Shown: positions 56,928-64,000 of the stretch, in pieces
How the letters are laid out: the number at the start of each line of letters is the position of its first letter
How positions within the stretch are numbered: the first letter of the stretch is position 1
Assembly (NCBI RefSeq): GCF_017814275.1
Contig: NZ_JAGIYQ010000001.1
Location: 1 to 64,000 of the forward strand
Length of the DNA: 64,000 nt
DNA from: Gottfriedia endophytica
GTDB lineage: Bacteria; Bacillota; Bacilli; Bacillales; Bacillaceae_G
Reading direction: 5' to 3'
Translations under genes and position numbers: made by a program
Notes under the pieces: generated by a model
What the model was told of the DNA's origin: nothing
The model's input: the letters and a program-made list of their open reading frames with translations, nothing else
Database searches by the model: none

Positions 56928-58181
56928 ATGGGGGTACCTACACTATTATTAAATGCATTCATTATTATCCTTTGTATTCTTTGCTATCAAGTTTTTTGGT
57001 TAGATAGGGAAGGAAAAACTTTAAAGAATGATTTATTGATTTCCATACTTGCATCAATCGCAATTGTTCTATGTATGACATTTCCTTTCCACTATCAATC
57101 TGGATATATTTATGATTTACGCCTAATTCCAATCATTATAGCTCTATTATATGGAGGGCTAAGAAGTTTTGTTATTATTACCATCATCTATATTTCATAC
57201 CGATTTTACTTAGGAGGAAATGGATTAATTCCTTCACTTATTGTTTATAGCATGACTGTTTCAATCACTATACTATTTAAATATTTAAAACCTTATTTTA
57301 AAAAAGGAAAAATGTTATTTTGTGCACTCATCATTTTTATGTGCACTTGTGCTTATGCTACCTTTGCTTTAGTAAACCAATTGAATATAAACGGCAGTAT
57401 CTCTCCTACTTTTATTCATTTTATAATCAATTATATTGTCACGATTACCTTAACGGGATTAATCTCTATCTATTTAATTGAAGGAATGATTGAGAAGTAT
57501 ATAATGAAAGAGAAAATTCAGCGAGAAGAAAAATTTTATGCAATTAGTGAATTAGCTGCTGCTTTTGCGCATGAGATTCGAAACCCACTAACTGCAGTTT
57601 ATGGATTCATGCAGTTATTTCAAAGAAACGAAATCCCTGAAATAAATAAGGATGAATATATACAAGTTATGTTGTCAGAGCTAGAAAGAACGCAACTTAT
57701 TATTGATGATTATTTATCCTTAGCAAAGACACAGGATGTTCTACAAGACAAATTAGATATTAACTTAATAGTCAACCAGATAATTAATATTATTTCACCT
57801 CTAGCTACATTACATAATATTGAAGTGAAAAGTAGTATAAATAACTCACTTTTTATACATGCAAATTCCAATAAAATAAAACAGTGTTTAATAAACATCA
57901 TCAAAAATGGGATTGAAGCAATGACCCAAGGTGGAACATTGCAAATCAATTTAAGAAATCTAGAGAATAATATTATCATTGAAATTATTGACTCAGGCAT
58001 CGGAATGACTGCTGAGGAAATAAAGCGAATCGCCTTACCCTTTTATTCGTTAAAAGAGAAAGGAACTGGGCTCGGTACCATGATTGCATATGGCATAATT
58101 AAAGAATTAAATGGGGAAATACAAATAAAAAGTAAAAAGGGAAAAGGAACATGCTTTTCCATCATTCTGCCATCTATCTAA
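56928..58181 (+). CDS. Sporulation-type sensor histidine kinase (KinB-like)
   Basis: A 417-residue kinase with five to six N-terminal helices of the 5TM-5TMR_LYT type (residues 5-188, with YDLRLIPIIIALLYGG), then HisKA with phospho-acceptor His215 in FAHEIRNPLTAVYGF, and HATPase with NIIKNGIEAM, DSGIGM and GTGLGTMIAYGII. This layout is that of KinB, which feeds the Spo0F-Spo0B phosphorelay. No response regulator or KbaA neighbour is present. AAGGAGAG precedes the ATG. Confidence 0.9.
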   Translation: MGVPTLLLNAFIIILCILCYQVFWLDREGKTLKNDLLISILASIAIVLCMTFPFHYQSGYIYDLRLIPIIIALLYGGLRSFVIITIIYISYRFYLGGNGLIPSLIVYSMTVSITILFKYLKPYFKKGKMLFCALIIFMCTCAYATFALVNQLNINGSISPTFIHFIINYIVTITLTGLISIYLIEGMIEKYIMKEKIQREEKFYAISELAAAFAHEIRNPLTAVYGFMQLFQRNEIPEINKDEYIQVMLSELERTQLIIDDYLSLAKTQDVLQDKLDINLIVNQIINIISPLATLHNIEVKSSINNSLFIHANSNKIKQCLINIIKNGIEAMTQGGTLQINLRNLENNIIIEIIDSGIGMTAEEIKRIALPFYSLKEKGTGLGTMIAYGIIKELNGEIQIKSKKGKGTCFSIILPSI

Positions 58182-58325
58182 TTCTAGCCATATCATGAAA
58201 ACTTATTTACCAATAATACTTTTACTTAAATTGGGCCTAATAATGTTATAAGTATTTTCTAATTTGACTACAAATTAACTATGCGAGAAAATAAAAAGGA
58301 AGATATTAGAAAAGGAGGAATTAGA

Positions 58326-58640
58326 ATGATCGTTGTTACAAATCGAATTAAAACCAAATTAGGTATGGCTGATAAAATGGCTCCCGGATTTACAAAACCA
58401 GGTGCTTTACAAGAAATGAAAGGCTTTGTAAAAGTAGAAGTTTTAATGACAAAAAACCTTACAGAACATGATGAACTAAATGTAAATATGTACTGGGAAA
58501 CAATGGAAGACTTTATGCAATGGAAAAATAGTGATGCTTTCAAAGAATCACATAAAGGATCTGGTGCTCCTGGCCAAGAATCTCCTATTTTAGGTAGCCA
58601 AATCATTGTTGCTGAAGTTGCATCTGTTTTAGAAAAATAA
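58326..58640 (+). CDS. Heme-degrading monooxygenase-like protein (HmoA/IsdG type)
   Basis: A 104-residue antibiotic-biosynthesis-monooxygenase fold protein starting MIVVTNRIKTKLGMADKMAP. The start at 58326 follows AAAGGAGGAA; in-frame upstream codons read through the ribosome binding site and are not part of the protein. WETMEDFMQWKNSDAFKESH is the conserved C-terminal region with the candidate heme-ligand His. Related to HmoA/HmoB of Bacillus, which open heme to release iron. No Fur box seen. Confidence 0.87.
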   Translation: MIVVTNRIKTKLGMADKMAPGFTKPGALQEMKGFVKVEVLMTKNLTEHDELNVNMYWETMEDFMQWKNSDAFKESHKGSGAPGQESPILGSQIIVAEVASVLEK

Positions 58641-58677
58641 TTTTCTGATTATAGCTTTTTAAGTTAATTATTACATA

Positions 58678-58724
58678 AAAACACCTAACATCTTTGAAAA
58701 AAAAGATGAATAGGTGTTTTTTAT
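58678..58724 (+). terminator. Terminator of the heme monooxygenase-like gene
   Basis: AAACACCTA / TAGGTGTTT stem with inner ACATCTTT/AAAGATG, followed by TTTTTA. Confidence 0.85.
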
Positions 58725-58785
58725 TATTCTCAGTTAAAACTATTGTAAAAATGAATTCTTTTTCCATTTACTGGTATACAATGCA

Positions 58786-58826
58786 TAAAAAAAATCCCCG
58801 CCTCTATCACCAGATAGAGGGCAACC
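58786..58826 (-). terminator. Terminator of sstT
   Basis: CCTCTATC / GATAGAGG with a 4-base loop; on the minus strand followed by CGGGGATTTTTTTT. Confidence 0.75.
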
Positions 58827-58830
58827 TTCT

Positions 58831-60069
58831 TTATGCTATTTTATCAATACTAACTTTTTTTCCTTCCTTAAGCTGCTTCTTATATTCAGCAGTTGCCGTG
58901 AAAAGTACATCTGTGGATGAATTTAGAGCAGTTTCAAAGGAATCTTGTAAAACACCTATGATAAATCCTACACCAACAACCTGCATGGCAACATCAGCTT
59001 GGATTCCGAATAGGCTGCATGCCAGAGGAATCAGTAATAAGGAACCACCAGCAACTCCTGATGCTCCACAAGCACATATAGCTGACAGAACACTTAGGAT
59101 TATTGCAGTAGGGATATCTACTTGAATCCCAAGAGTATGAACCGCTGCAAGGGTCAAAACAGAAATTGTAACAGCTGCACCACCCATATTGATTGTTGCA
59201 CCTAATGGAATTGATACGGAATAGGTATCTTTATCTAAACCTAGATTTTCACATAGTCTCATATTTACGGGTATATTTGCAGCAGAACTGCGAGTAAAGA
59301 ATGCTGTAATACCGCTTTCCTTTATGCATTTAAATACTAATGGATATGGGTTTTGCCTTAAAGCTATATACACAATGATCGGATTGACAACAAGAGCCAC
59401 TAGGAGCATACAACCTAACAAAACGACAAGTAATTTTCCATAACTTAGCAAAGACTCAATTCCATTTGTGGTGATAGACTCAATGACTAGACCCATGATT
59501 CCTAATGGTGCAAACTTAATTACCCATGTAACCATTTTAGAAACTGAATCTGAAAAATTAGATATCATTGTTTTTGACGTTTCTGGAGCATTCTTTAATG
59601 TCAAACCTAGAAGTATAGCCCAAGCTAGAATACCGATATAGTTTGCATTATAAAGAGCTTTTACTGGGTTATCAACAATGTTCAACAGTAATTGTTTAAG
59701 AACCTCTGTCACCCCGCCTGGAGCGGTTAATTCCGTAGCTCCCTTTGTTAGTGTCAAACCTACAGGAAACATAAAGCTTACAATTACTGCAATTAGACCA
59801 GCTAAAAAGGTTCCCAAAAGATACAGAATAATAACAGATTTCATATTTGTTTGTTGACCACTCTTGTGCTGTGCGATAGCCGACATAACTAAAAAGAGTA
59901 CTAAAACAGGTGCGATCGCTTTTAAAGCCCCTACAAATAAAGATCCTAATATGGCAACAGGTTTTGCAACTTCAGGTATCGTTACAGACATGATAATACC
60001 TATTATCAGACCTATAAATATTTGTTTTACCAGACTTATTTGATTCCACTTTTTCATCAGATTTTTCAT
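58831..60069 (-). CDS. sstT: Serine/threonine:Na+ symporter SstT
   Basis: A 412-residue DAACS-family symporter with eight helices and two re-entrant loops. [15 protein letters not shown] is the HP1 serine-rich loop and [17 protein letters not shown] is the family NMDGT-like motif in TM7, with NMGGA as in SstT. The start at 60069 follows GGGAGAGAA; upstream in-frame residues are polar and unlikely. Imports Ser/Thr with Na+. Confidence 0.92.
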   Translation of the reverse strand: MKNLMKKWNQISLVKQIFIGLIIGIIMSVTIPEVAKPVAILGSLFVGALKAIAPVLVLFLVMSAIAQHKSGQQTNMKSVIILYLLGTFLAGLIAVIVSFMFPVGLTLTKGATELTAPGGVTEVLKQLLLNIVDNPVKALYNANYIGILAWAILLGLTLKNAPETSKTMISNFSDSVSKMVTWVIKFAPLGIMGLVIESITTNGIESLLSYGKLLVVLLGCMLLVALVVNPIIVYIALRQNPYPLVFKCIKESGITAFFTRSSAANIPVNMRLCENLGLDKDTYSVSIPLGATINMGGAAVTISVLTLAAVHTLGIQVDIPTAIILSVLSAICACGASGVAGGSLLLIPLACSLFGIQADVAMQVVGVGFIIGVLQDSFETALNSSTDVLFTATAEYKKQLKEGKKVSIDKIA

Positions 60070-60372
60070 TGAAATTCTCTCCCTTGTGGAAATTACATCT
60101 GATAATTCCCTAATAAATTTGTTTTTCTCTCGTGGATAATGATAGACGCATCTTTTGTTTAACAAATTTTTAATTTAAAATTAATAGTATTATAATGAAT
60201 AGTCAGATATTTCACAATAGTGCTACAGTACTGATATCTCATAACTTATTTCGTTTGTTAGCCCCATACTAACGTGCTTACTTAAACTTCCAATAAAGCA
60301 AAATACCCTTCAAAGGACCTAACACCGATTTCTACTATGGGCATGACTTACAACACGTTCTAATTAAATAAA

Positions 60373-60405
60373 AAAGTAAGCGTTAAAATAGAAAACGCTT
60401 ACTTT
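60373..60405 (-). terminator. Terminator of the decayed gene
   Basis: AAAGTAAGCGTT / AACGCTTACTTT perfect 12-bp stem with 9-base loop, followed on the minus strand by TTTTTATTT. Confidence 0.8.
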
Positions 60406-60476
60406 AATAATAAACTCCTTTATTTGTGATAAGTTTCACGGTAGTGTATCTAAATGAGGTTTGTCATCCCAATTAA

Positions 60477-60650
60477 TTAAGAATCAAATCGCTTGTTAAA
60501 CTCCTCAAAAACAGGCTCTGCTAGGATTACATTCTTTGTGTACCAGACCATACATAGAAACTAGATTCAGGAAATACACCTTGTAAAGAAATTTATGATT
60601 CAAATTCATTCTGAACTCCAGTTTCTTTAGCCATTTCACCTAGACTCGAA
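60477..60650 (-). pseudogene. Degraded gene remnant
   Basis: Minus-strand coding-like pieces in different frames: LGEMAKETGVQNEFES, then LQGVFPESSFYVWSGTQR, then VILAEPVFEEFNKRFDS ending in TAA at 60477. At least two frame changes and stops separate them. It keeps its own terminator at 60373. Family not recognised. Confidence 0.45.
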
Positions 60651-60687
60651 AAACAAACTTACTAAATGAATGATCGGTAAAATAGTA

Positions 60688-60726
60688 AAAAACAGCTAGT
60701 TTAGATGGATGCCAGCTGTTTTTTGT
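60688..60726. terminator. Terminator of the ECF sigma operon
   Basis: AAAAAACAGCT / AGCTGTTTTTT with a 16-base loop; works on both strands. Confidence 0.8.
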
Positions 60727-60774
60727 GTCTGAGAGATAAAGAGAGAACGGAGAGTTAGAATCGTATGAAGTCTG

Positions 60775-61641
60775 CTATTGCAAATGTCGTAGTTTATCAG
60801 GATTAGCAACCGCGTATATTGTCTGAATTCTGTTTCCACTAAAAGCAAAGGAGTACACATAGTGTAAGTGATTATCGAATGCTAAAATCAGTCCTGGTAG
60901 ACCGTTGACAGATGTATATTTGATGGTAAACTTGCCTGCATACATTTTCATTAGGCTTTGAAGCAAATGAACCACTTTAGTAGCACCCAAAATTGGTATT
61001 TGTGCGGCTTTTACTTTGCCACCGCCATCTGAGTACAGTACGACATCTTCATTAACAAGGTCCAATAATTGATTTACGTTTCCATTTAAGATGGACTGTA
61101 CAAACTCTTTTACTGTAGATTCCGCCATTGAAATCGAAGGCTGTTTCTTTGGATCATATTTCATGCTTTTTTTCGCACGGTGAAAAATTTGCCTGCAATT
61201 ATCATTACTTTTCCCAAGTATTTCAGCTATTTCATCATAAGTGTATTGGAAGACTTCACGAAGCAAAAAGACGGCTCGTTCTATCGCATTTAGTTGTTGT
61301 AATAATAGCAAATATGCGGTGGAGATGGATTCTTGTTGTAAAAAGGCTTGTGAAGGATCGTTGGGTACATTCTCTAATTCTAGTAATGGTTCCGGAAGCC
61401 ACGGTCCAACATATACCTCACGTTTTTTTGCGGATGACCGAATCAAATCTAAACAGCGATTTGTGACTATCTTACATAGATACGCTTTTTTGTTTTCAAT
61501 ATCTTCGTTGTTAGGGAGCTGATTAATGGTTATAAACGCTTCTTGGACAATATCTTCTGAATCCATGACGCTCCCTAACATGCGGTAAGCTAAAGAAAAA
61601 AGCAGAGATTGATAGGTTTGATAAAGTACATCCATACTCAT
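60775..61641 (-). CDS. ECF41-type RNA polymerase sigma factor (SigJ-like)
   Basis: A 288-residue ECF sigma factor with regions 2 (SLAYRMLGSVMDSEDIVQEA) and 4 (QLNAIERAVFLLREVFQYTY, DEIAEILGKSNDNCRQIFHRA) and a C-terminal SnoaL-like domain of about 110 residues containing DGGGKV, typical of ECF41. In that group the C-terminal domain replaces an anti-sigma factor. The linker motif YVGPWLPEPL is also characteristic. Start overlaps the stop of the FAD gene as ATGA with GAGGT upstream, so it is translationally coupled to it. Confidence 0.9.
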   Translation of the reverse strand: MSMDVLYQTYQSLLFSLAYRMLGSVMDSEDIVQEAFITINQLPNNEDIENKKAYLCKIVTNRCLDLIRSSAKKREVYVGPWLPEPLLELENVPNDPSQAFLQQESISTAYLLLLQQLNAIERAVFLLREVFQYTYDEIAEILGKSNDNCRQIFHRAKKSMKYDPKKQPSISMAESTVKEFVQSILNGNVNQLLDLVNEDVVLYSDGGGKVKAAQIPILGATKVVHLLQSLMKMYAGKFTIKYTSVNGLPGLILAFDNHLHYVYSFAFSGNRIQTIYAVANPDKLRHLQ

Positions 61642-62927
61642 AATTTGATTACCTCTCTAGTATTTAATATTTGTGAAACAGCTCGTTTAGCGCTAGCTAC
61701 AGATGCATCAGCGAGTAGCTCTCCATGTGAGACCCAGTCACCAGCAACATATAGTCCCTCAATTTCAGAAACAGCAGGGCCTGGATTCTCTATTCTTTTC
61801 ATATGAGGAAAATCGTTGACAACGGTTATTTTCGGCAGGAACTGTCTTGCAACTAATTCATTCCGCCAGCCAGGTTGAGCCACATCTAATACTTTTTCCA
61901 AATCACTCTCATCCTTCGCTGCATCTGTTTGTGGACCATGATATTTAAAAAGCGAAATCACTTTTGTCCCATTATCACTCAAGATAGCTGGTCTTGGTTT
62001 TCCCTCCCGTGATTGGTGAGTAAAGAATATTGGTTGATCCAATCCATAAATAAATTGATGCTTTGGATAAGGCAAATGTCGCAATCCAACATCTAAACAC
62101 GCGACGGTAACAGGGATAGTTTGCTTATTCCACATTTCGAGTGCTGTTTGATCCGCATGGGGAACTAGTTTGTGAGAAATAGAAGGTGGTGTAGTTAGTA
62201 CAACATTCGATGCTTCAATTCTAGTACCATCCTTACATAAAATTGAGTGTACTTTTTGATCTTGATGTTCGACCGCAACCACTTTACAACCTGTTATCAG
62301 CTCCACCCCTTGTTGAACAGCAAGTTCACGTAGTTCTTCTACTAATGTCCCCCAGCCTTTATCGAGATACAAGACTCCTTTTAACGAACGCTGCACTTGC
62401 TTTAAGGCAGGACCAGCAGCGTGTAATTCAGGTGCAAACACATAAGTAGATGTTCGGAGCAGCGCATAGAACACGTTTCGGAGCATTGGATCATGTAATT
62501 GAGTTTCAATCCAATCGCGTATACTGATCTGGTTCCAAACACTTGTGTCCATTTTTCCTAATTTAATGATCCATTTTGCCAACTCGATCTTACCTCCCCA
62601 ACTTAGGAGAGGCGTTTGCAAGAAGGAGGATATGTTTGTTGGTATAGGTAATAATTGTTCTTTCCACAAGCCGTAAGCATCAACAGACGGTGTGCTTCCA
62701 TCAAGTCGTAATCCGAGTTCACGAAATGCTTCATATGCTTCGCCTTTATACACTGCATGCCCGCCTAAATTAAAATATACCCCCTGCTTTTTGTTGGTGA
62801 TGGCTCTGCCTCCCAATTGCTTTTGCTGTTCCAATACAATTGTTCGTTTCCCTGCTTTTGCTGCATAGATCGCAGCCGTCAAACCCGAAATTCCCCCACC
62901 TACAATAGCCACTTTATATTTTGTCAT
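61638..62927 (-). CDS. FAD-dependent oxidoreductase (amine oxidase/desaturase fold)
   Basis: A 429-residue flavoprotein. The N-terminal dinucleotide motif is VAIVGGGISGLTAAIYAAKAG; GGRAI follows; and the C-terminal GLYVAGDWVSHGE is the second FAD motif. It resembles phytoene desaturase/protoporphyrinogen oxidase-like proteins. The ATG at 62927 is preferred over ones just upstream because AAAGGG lies 9 bases before it. ECF41 sigma genes are typically next to an oxidoreductase; the ECF41-like promoter lies in front. Confidence 0.85.
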   Translation of the reverse strand: MTKYKVAIVGGGISGLTAAIYAAKAGKRTIVLEQQKQLGGRAITNKKQGVYFNLGGHAVYKGEAYEAFRELGLRLDGSTPSVDAYGLWKEQLLPIPTNISSFLQTPLLSWGGKIELAKWIIKLGKMDTSVWNQISIRDWIETQLHDPMLRNVFYALLRTSTYVFAPELHAAGPALKQVQRSLKGVLYLDKGWGTLVEELRELAVQQGVELITGCKVVAVEHQDQKVHSILCKDGTRIEASNVVLTTPPSISHKLVPHADQTALEMWNKQTIPVTVACLDVGLRHLPYPKHQFIYGLDQPIFFTHQSREGKPRPAILSDNGTKVISLFKYHGPQTDAAKDESDLEKVLDVAQPGWRNELVARQFLPKITVVNDFPHMKRIENPGPAVSEIEGLYVAGDWVSHGELLADASVASAKRAVSQILNTREVIKL

Positions 62928-62959
62928 TGTCATCATCCCTTTCGATTATTTACTAATAT

Positions 62960-62986
62960 AACGGATGAAGGAATGAATCTGTGACG
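62960..62986 (-). promoter_or_regulatory. ECF41-like promoter
   Basis: On the minus strand CGTCACA (62980-62986), a 16-bp spacer, then CGTT (62960-62963). The known ECF41 consensus is TGTCACA-N16-CGTC. Each half differs by one base. It lies 33 bp before the flavoprotein start, implying autoregulation of the flavoprotein-sigma operon. Confidence 0.65.
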
Positions 62987-63008
62987 AAATTGGAGGAGAA
63001 AATTTTTA

Positions 63009-63212
63009 TTGAAATGGATTGAGAAAATTAGCGGAACCGAAGATCGGAGGAAACAATACATTCGTCTTTCAAAAGAAGGAAAAGCTATGATGAACGAGTC
63101 CTTTGATTGTATCGAATCTCGCTTCTTAGAAAGAATACAAAATGCTTCGAAAGAGGAATTAGAAAAAATTGGCCTAGCCTTTGATATTCTTCAGTCAAAA
63201 CTATTTTTTTGA
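63009..63212 (+). pseudogene. C-terminal fragment of a MarR-type regulator
   Basis: A 67-residue frame whose first half, EKISGTEDRRKQYIRLSKEGK, is the wing and DRR motif of MarR proteins, followed by the C-terminal dimer helix. The N-terminal helix-turn-helix is missing. A TTG with GGAGGAG upstream might still allow translation. It is divergent from the ECF41 operon and probably is left over from a regulator once located there. Confidence 0.7.
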
Positions 63213-63227
63213 TAAATATGACATACA

Positions 63228-63284
63228 AAAATGGACTATCTCATAAGCTAGTTTACCTACTTATGAGGTAGTCCATTTTTTTAA
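63228..63284. terminator. Bidirectional terminator
   Basis: AAAATGGACTATCTCATAAG / CTTATGAGGTAGTCCATTTT, about 19 bp of stem with one mismatch, between convergent genes. Confidence 0.9.
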
Positions 63285-63308
63285 AATATTTTCTTTAACT
63301 CCCACTTA

Positions 63309-64000
63309 TCATTCATTCTCTATTGATTTCAAAAACGAAAGGATAGCAGTATTCATCTGCTCTAATCCTGATTGTTCAATCGGTAAATGACCAGCACCCT
63401 CTAATATTACGTATTCCTTTTTACATTTTAAATTATCAAAAAATGGTTTACTGAAACTATAAGGGGTCATTGGGTCTAATTCAGGATGGACAAGTAATAC
63501 CGGACAAACATCGAAATTTTCAGGTTTTATTACCGGTTTCATATTAAAAAAAGTTCTTAATAATTGCAAAGGTATTTTCGTATTTGCCGCATAATCATCT
63601 TTCATAATAAGTTTGGTTATTTCAATGTTATTCGAAATCAATTGCATGCGAGAGACTTTATTAACAGAGATATACAAGGAATCTAAAAAGAGAGGAAATT
63701 TGTCCATTAAAAATTTACCTATCCGACTAATAAATTTGTTAGGAGCTAATTGATCACGAACTTTCGAATTACTTGTATCAACAAATGTAGTTGCAATTAA
63801 CCCTTTAACTTGTTTACTTTGTACAGCAGTATGGTAAGCTAACATACCTCCTATACTAGTGCCTACCAAAATAACAGGTTTGCCGTCCAGCTTCAATTCC
63901 CTATCAATCAATTCTGTAAGTATGTCAATCCATAGTTGATAACTCAACATTTTAACTGAATTCGTAAAACTTAAACCATAAGGCGGTAGATCTGGTAACA
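63309..64000 (-). CDS. Alpha/beta hydrolase, 5' end outside the window
   Basis: The frame is open to the right edge (upstream codons read LPDLPPYGLSFTNSVKM), so the N-terminus is missing; an internal ATG at 63950 is not the true start. The nucleophile elbow is VGTSIGGM, the acid is probably Asp in HPELDPMTP, and the His is in EGAGHLPIEQSG. The DLPxYGLS segment is typical of the fold. Substrate unknown. Confidence 0.82.
   Translation of the reverse strand, partial: LPDLPPYGLSFTNSVKMLSYQLWIDILTELIDRELKLDGKPVILVGTSIGGMLAYHTAVQSKQVKGLIATTFVDTSNSKVRDQLAPNKFISRIGKFLMDKFPLFLDSLYISVNKVSRMQLISNNIEITKLIMKDDYAANTKIPLQLLRTFFNMKPVIKPENFDVCPVLLVHPELDPMTPYSFSKPFFDNLKCKKEYVILEGAGHLPIEQSGLEQMNTAILSFLKSIENE

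Larger units (their letters stand above)
60166..60774. other. Intergenic region with gene debris and two terminators
   Basis: A stretch of about 600 bp. It holds a minus-strand terminator hairpin (60373-60405), a decayed gene (60477-60650) and a bidirectional terminator (60688-60726). No intact gene. Confidence 0.5.

Overview
The window is chromosomal DNA of a low-GC, endospore-forming Bacillaceae bacterium. Three things support this: strong AGGAGG-type ribosome binding sites with frequent TTG/GTG starts, a conserved block of housekeeping genes in the order known from Bacillus (nfo, cshB, yqfQ, ispH, yqfO, trmK, cccA, sigA, dnaG, yqfL, ccpN, recO, yqzL, era, cdd, dgkA, ybeY, pgpH, phoH, yqfD, yqfC, yqeY, rpsU), and sporulation/germination genes (yqfC, yqfD, a gerA-type receptor operon, a KinB-like kinase). 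The species cannot be fixed from the sequence alone. Two differences from the B. subtilis order stand out: no glyQ/glyS between recO and ccpN, and no yqeZ/floA/yqfB between yqeY and yqfC.

Layout. 1-3.6 kb: an LD-carboxypeptidase-like gene, an XRE regulator with a membrane partner and two perfect palindromic operators, a small possibly appendage-related structural protein and an unknown gene. 3.6-26.7 kb: the conserved minus-strand block covering DNA repair, RNA helicase, isoprenoid synthesis, tRNA modification, primase and sigma factor, central carbon regulation, ribosome maturation, c-di-AMP turnover and S21. 26.9-38.3 kb: deoC, fabZ, a metallophosphoesterase, a previously hidden Hol-Tox type I toxin with an antisense RNA, a LysR/permease pair, small membrane proteins, an aldose epimerase-like gene and a coiled-coil/polysaccharide deacetylase pair. 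38.5-41.3 kb: ldh and a frameshifted lactate permease behind two Rex-like operators. 41.8-50.6 kb: a nucleoside-kinase-like gene, a GNAT, an RNase J paralogue and a five-gene germinant receptor operon with two B subunits and a D-like subunit. 50.8-54.3 kb: a sulfatase next to its radical-SAM maturase, which is interrupted by one in-frame TGA. 54.5-64 kb: a diguanylate cyclase, a DoxX protein with a large hairpin element upstream, a KinB-like kinase, a heme monooxygenase-like protein, SstT, an ECF41-type sigma factor coupled to a flavin oxidoreductase, and an alpha/beta hydrolase cut by the window edge.

The main non-coding structure is a dispersed family of about 210-bp elements with nested inverted repeats: eight copies with a core (one cut by the left edge) and two copies that have lost the core. 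Copies fall into two core subtypes. Two copies abut a second repeat family of about 110 bp. None interrupts a recognised operon. Small ORFs inside the repeats are not treated as genes.

The most interesting finds are the type I toxin-antitoxin locus at about 29.96-30.23 kb, the repeat families and their core-less forms, the single-codon interruption of the sulfatase maturase, the 8-G frameshift in the lactate permease, the ECF41-like promoter, and a hairpin-rich element resembling an IS200/IS605 end upstream of the DoxX gene.
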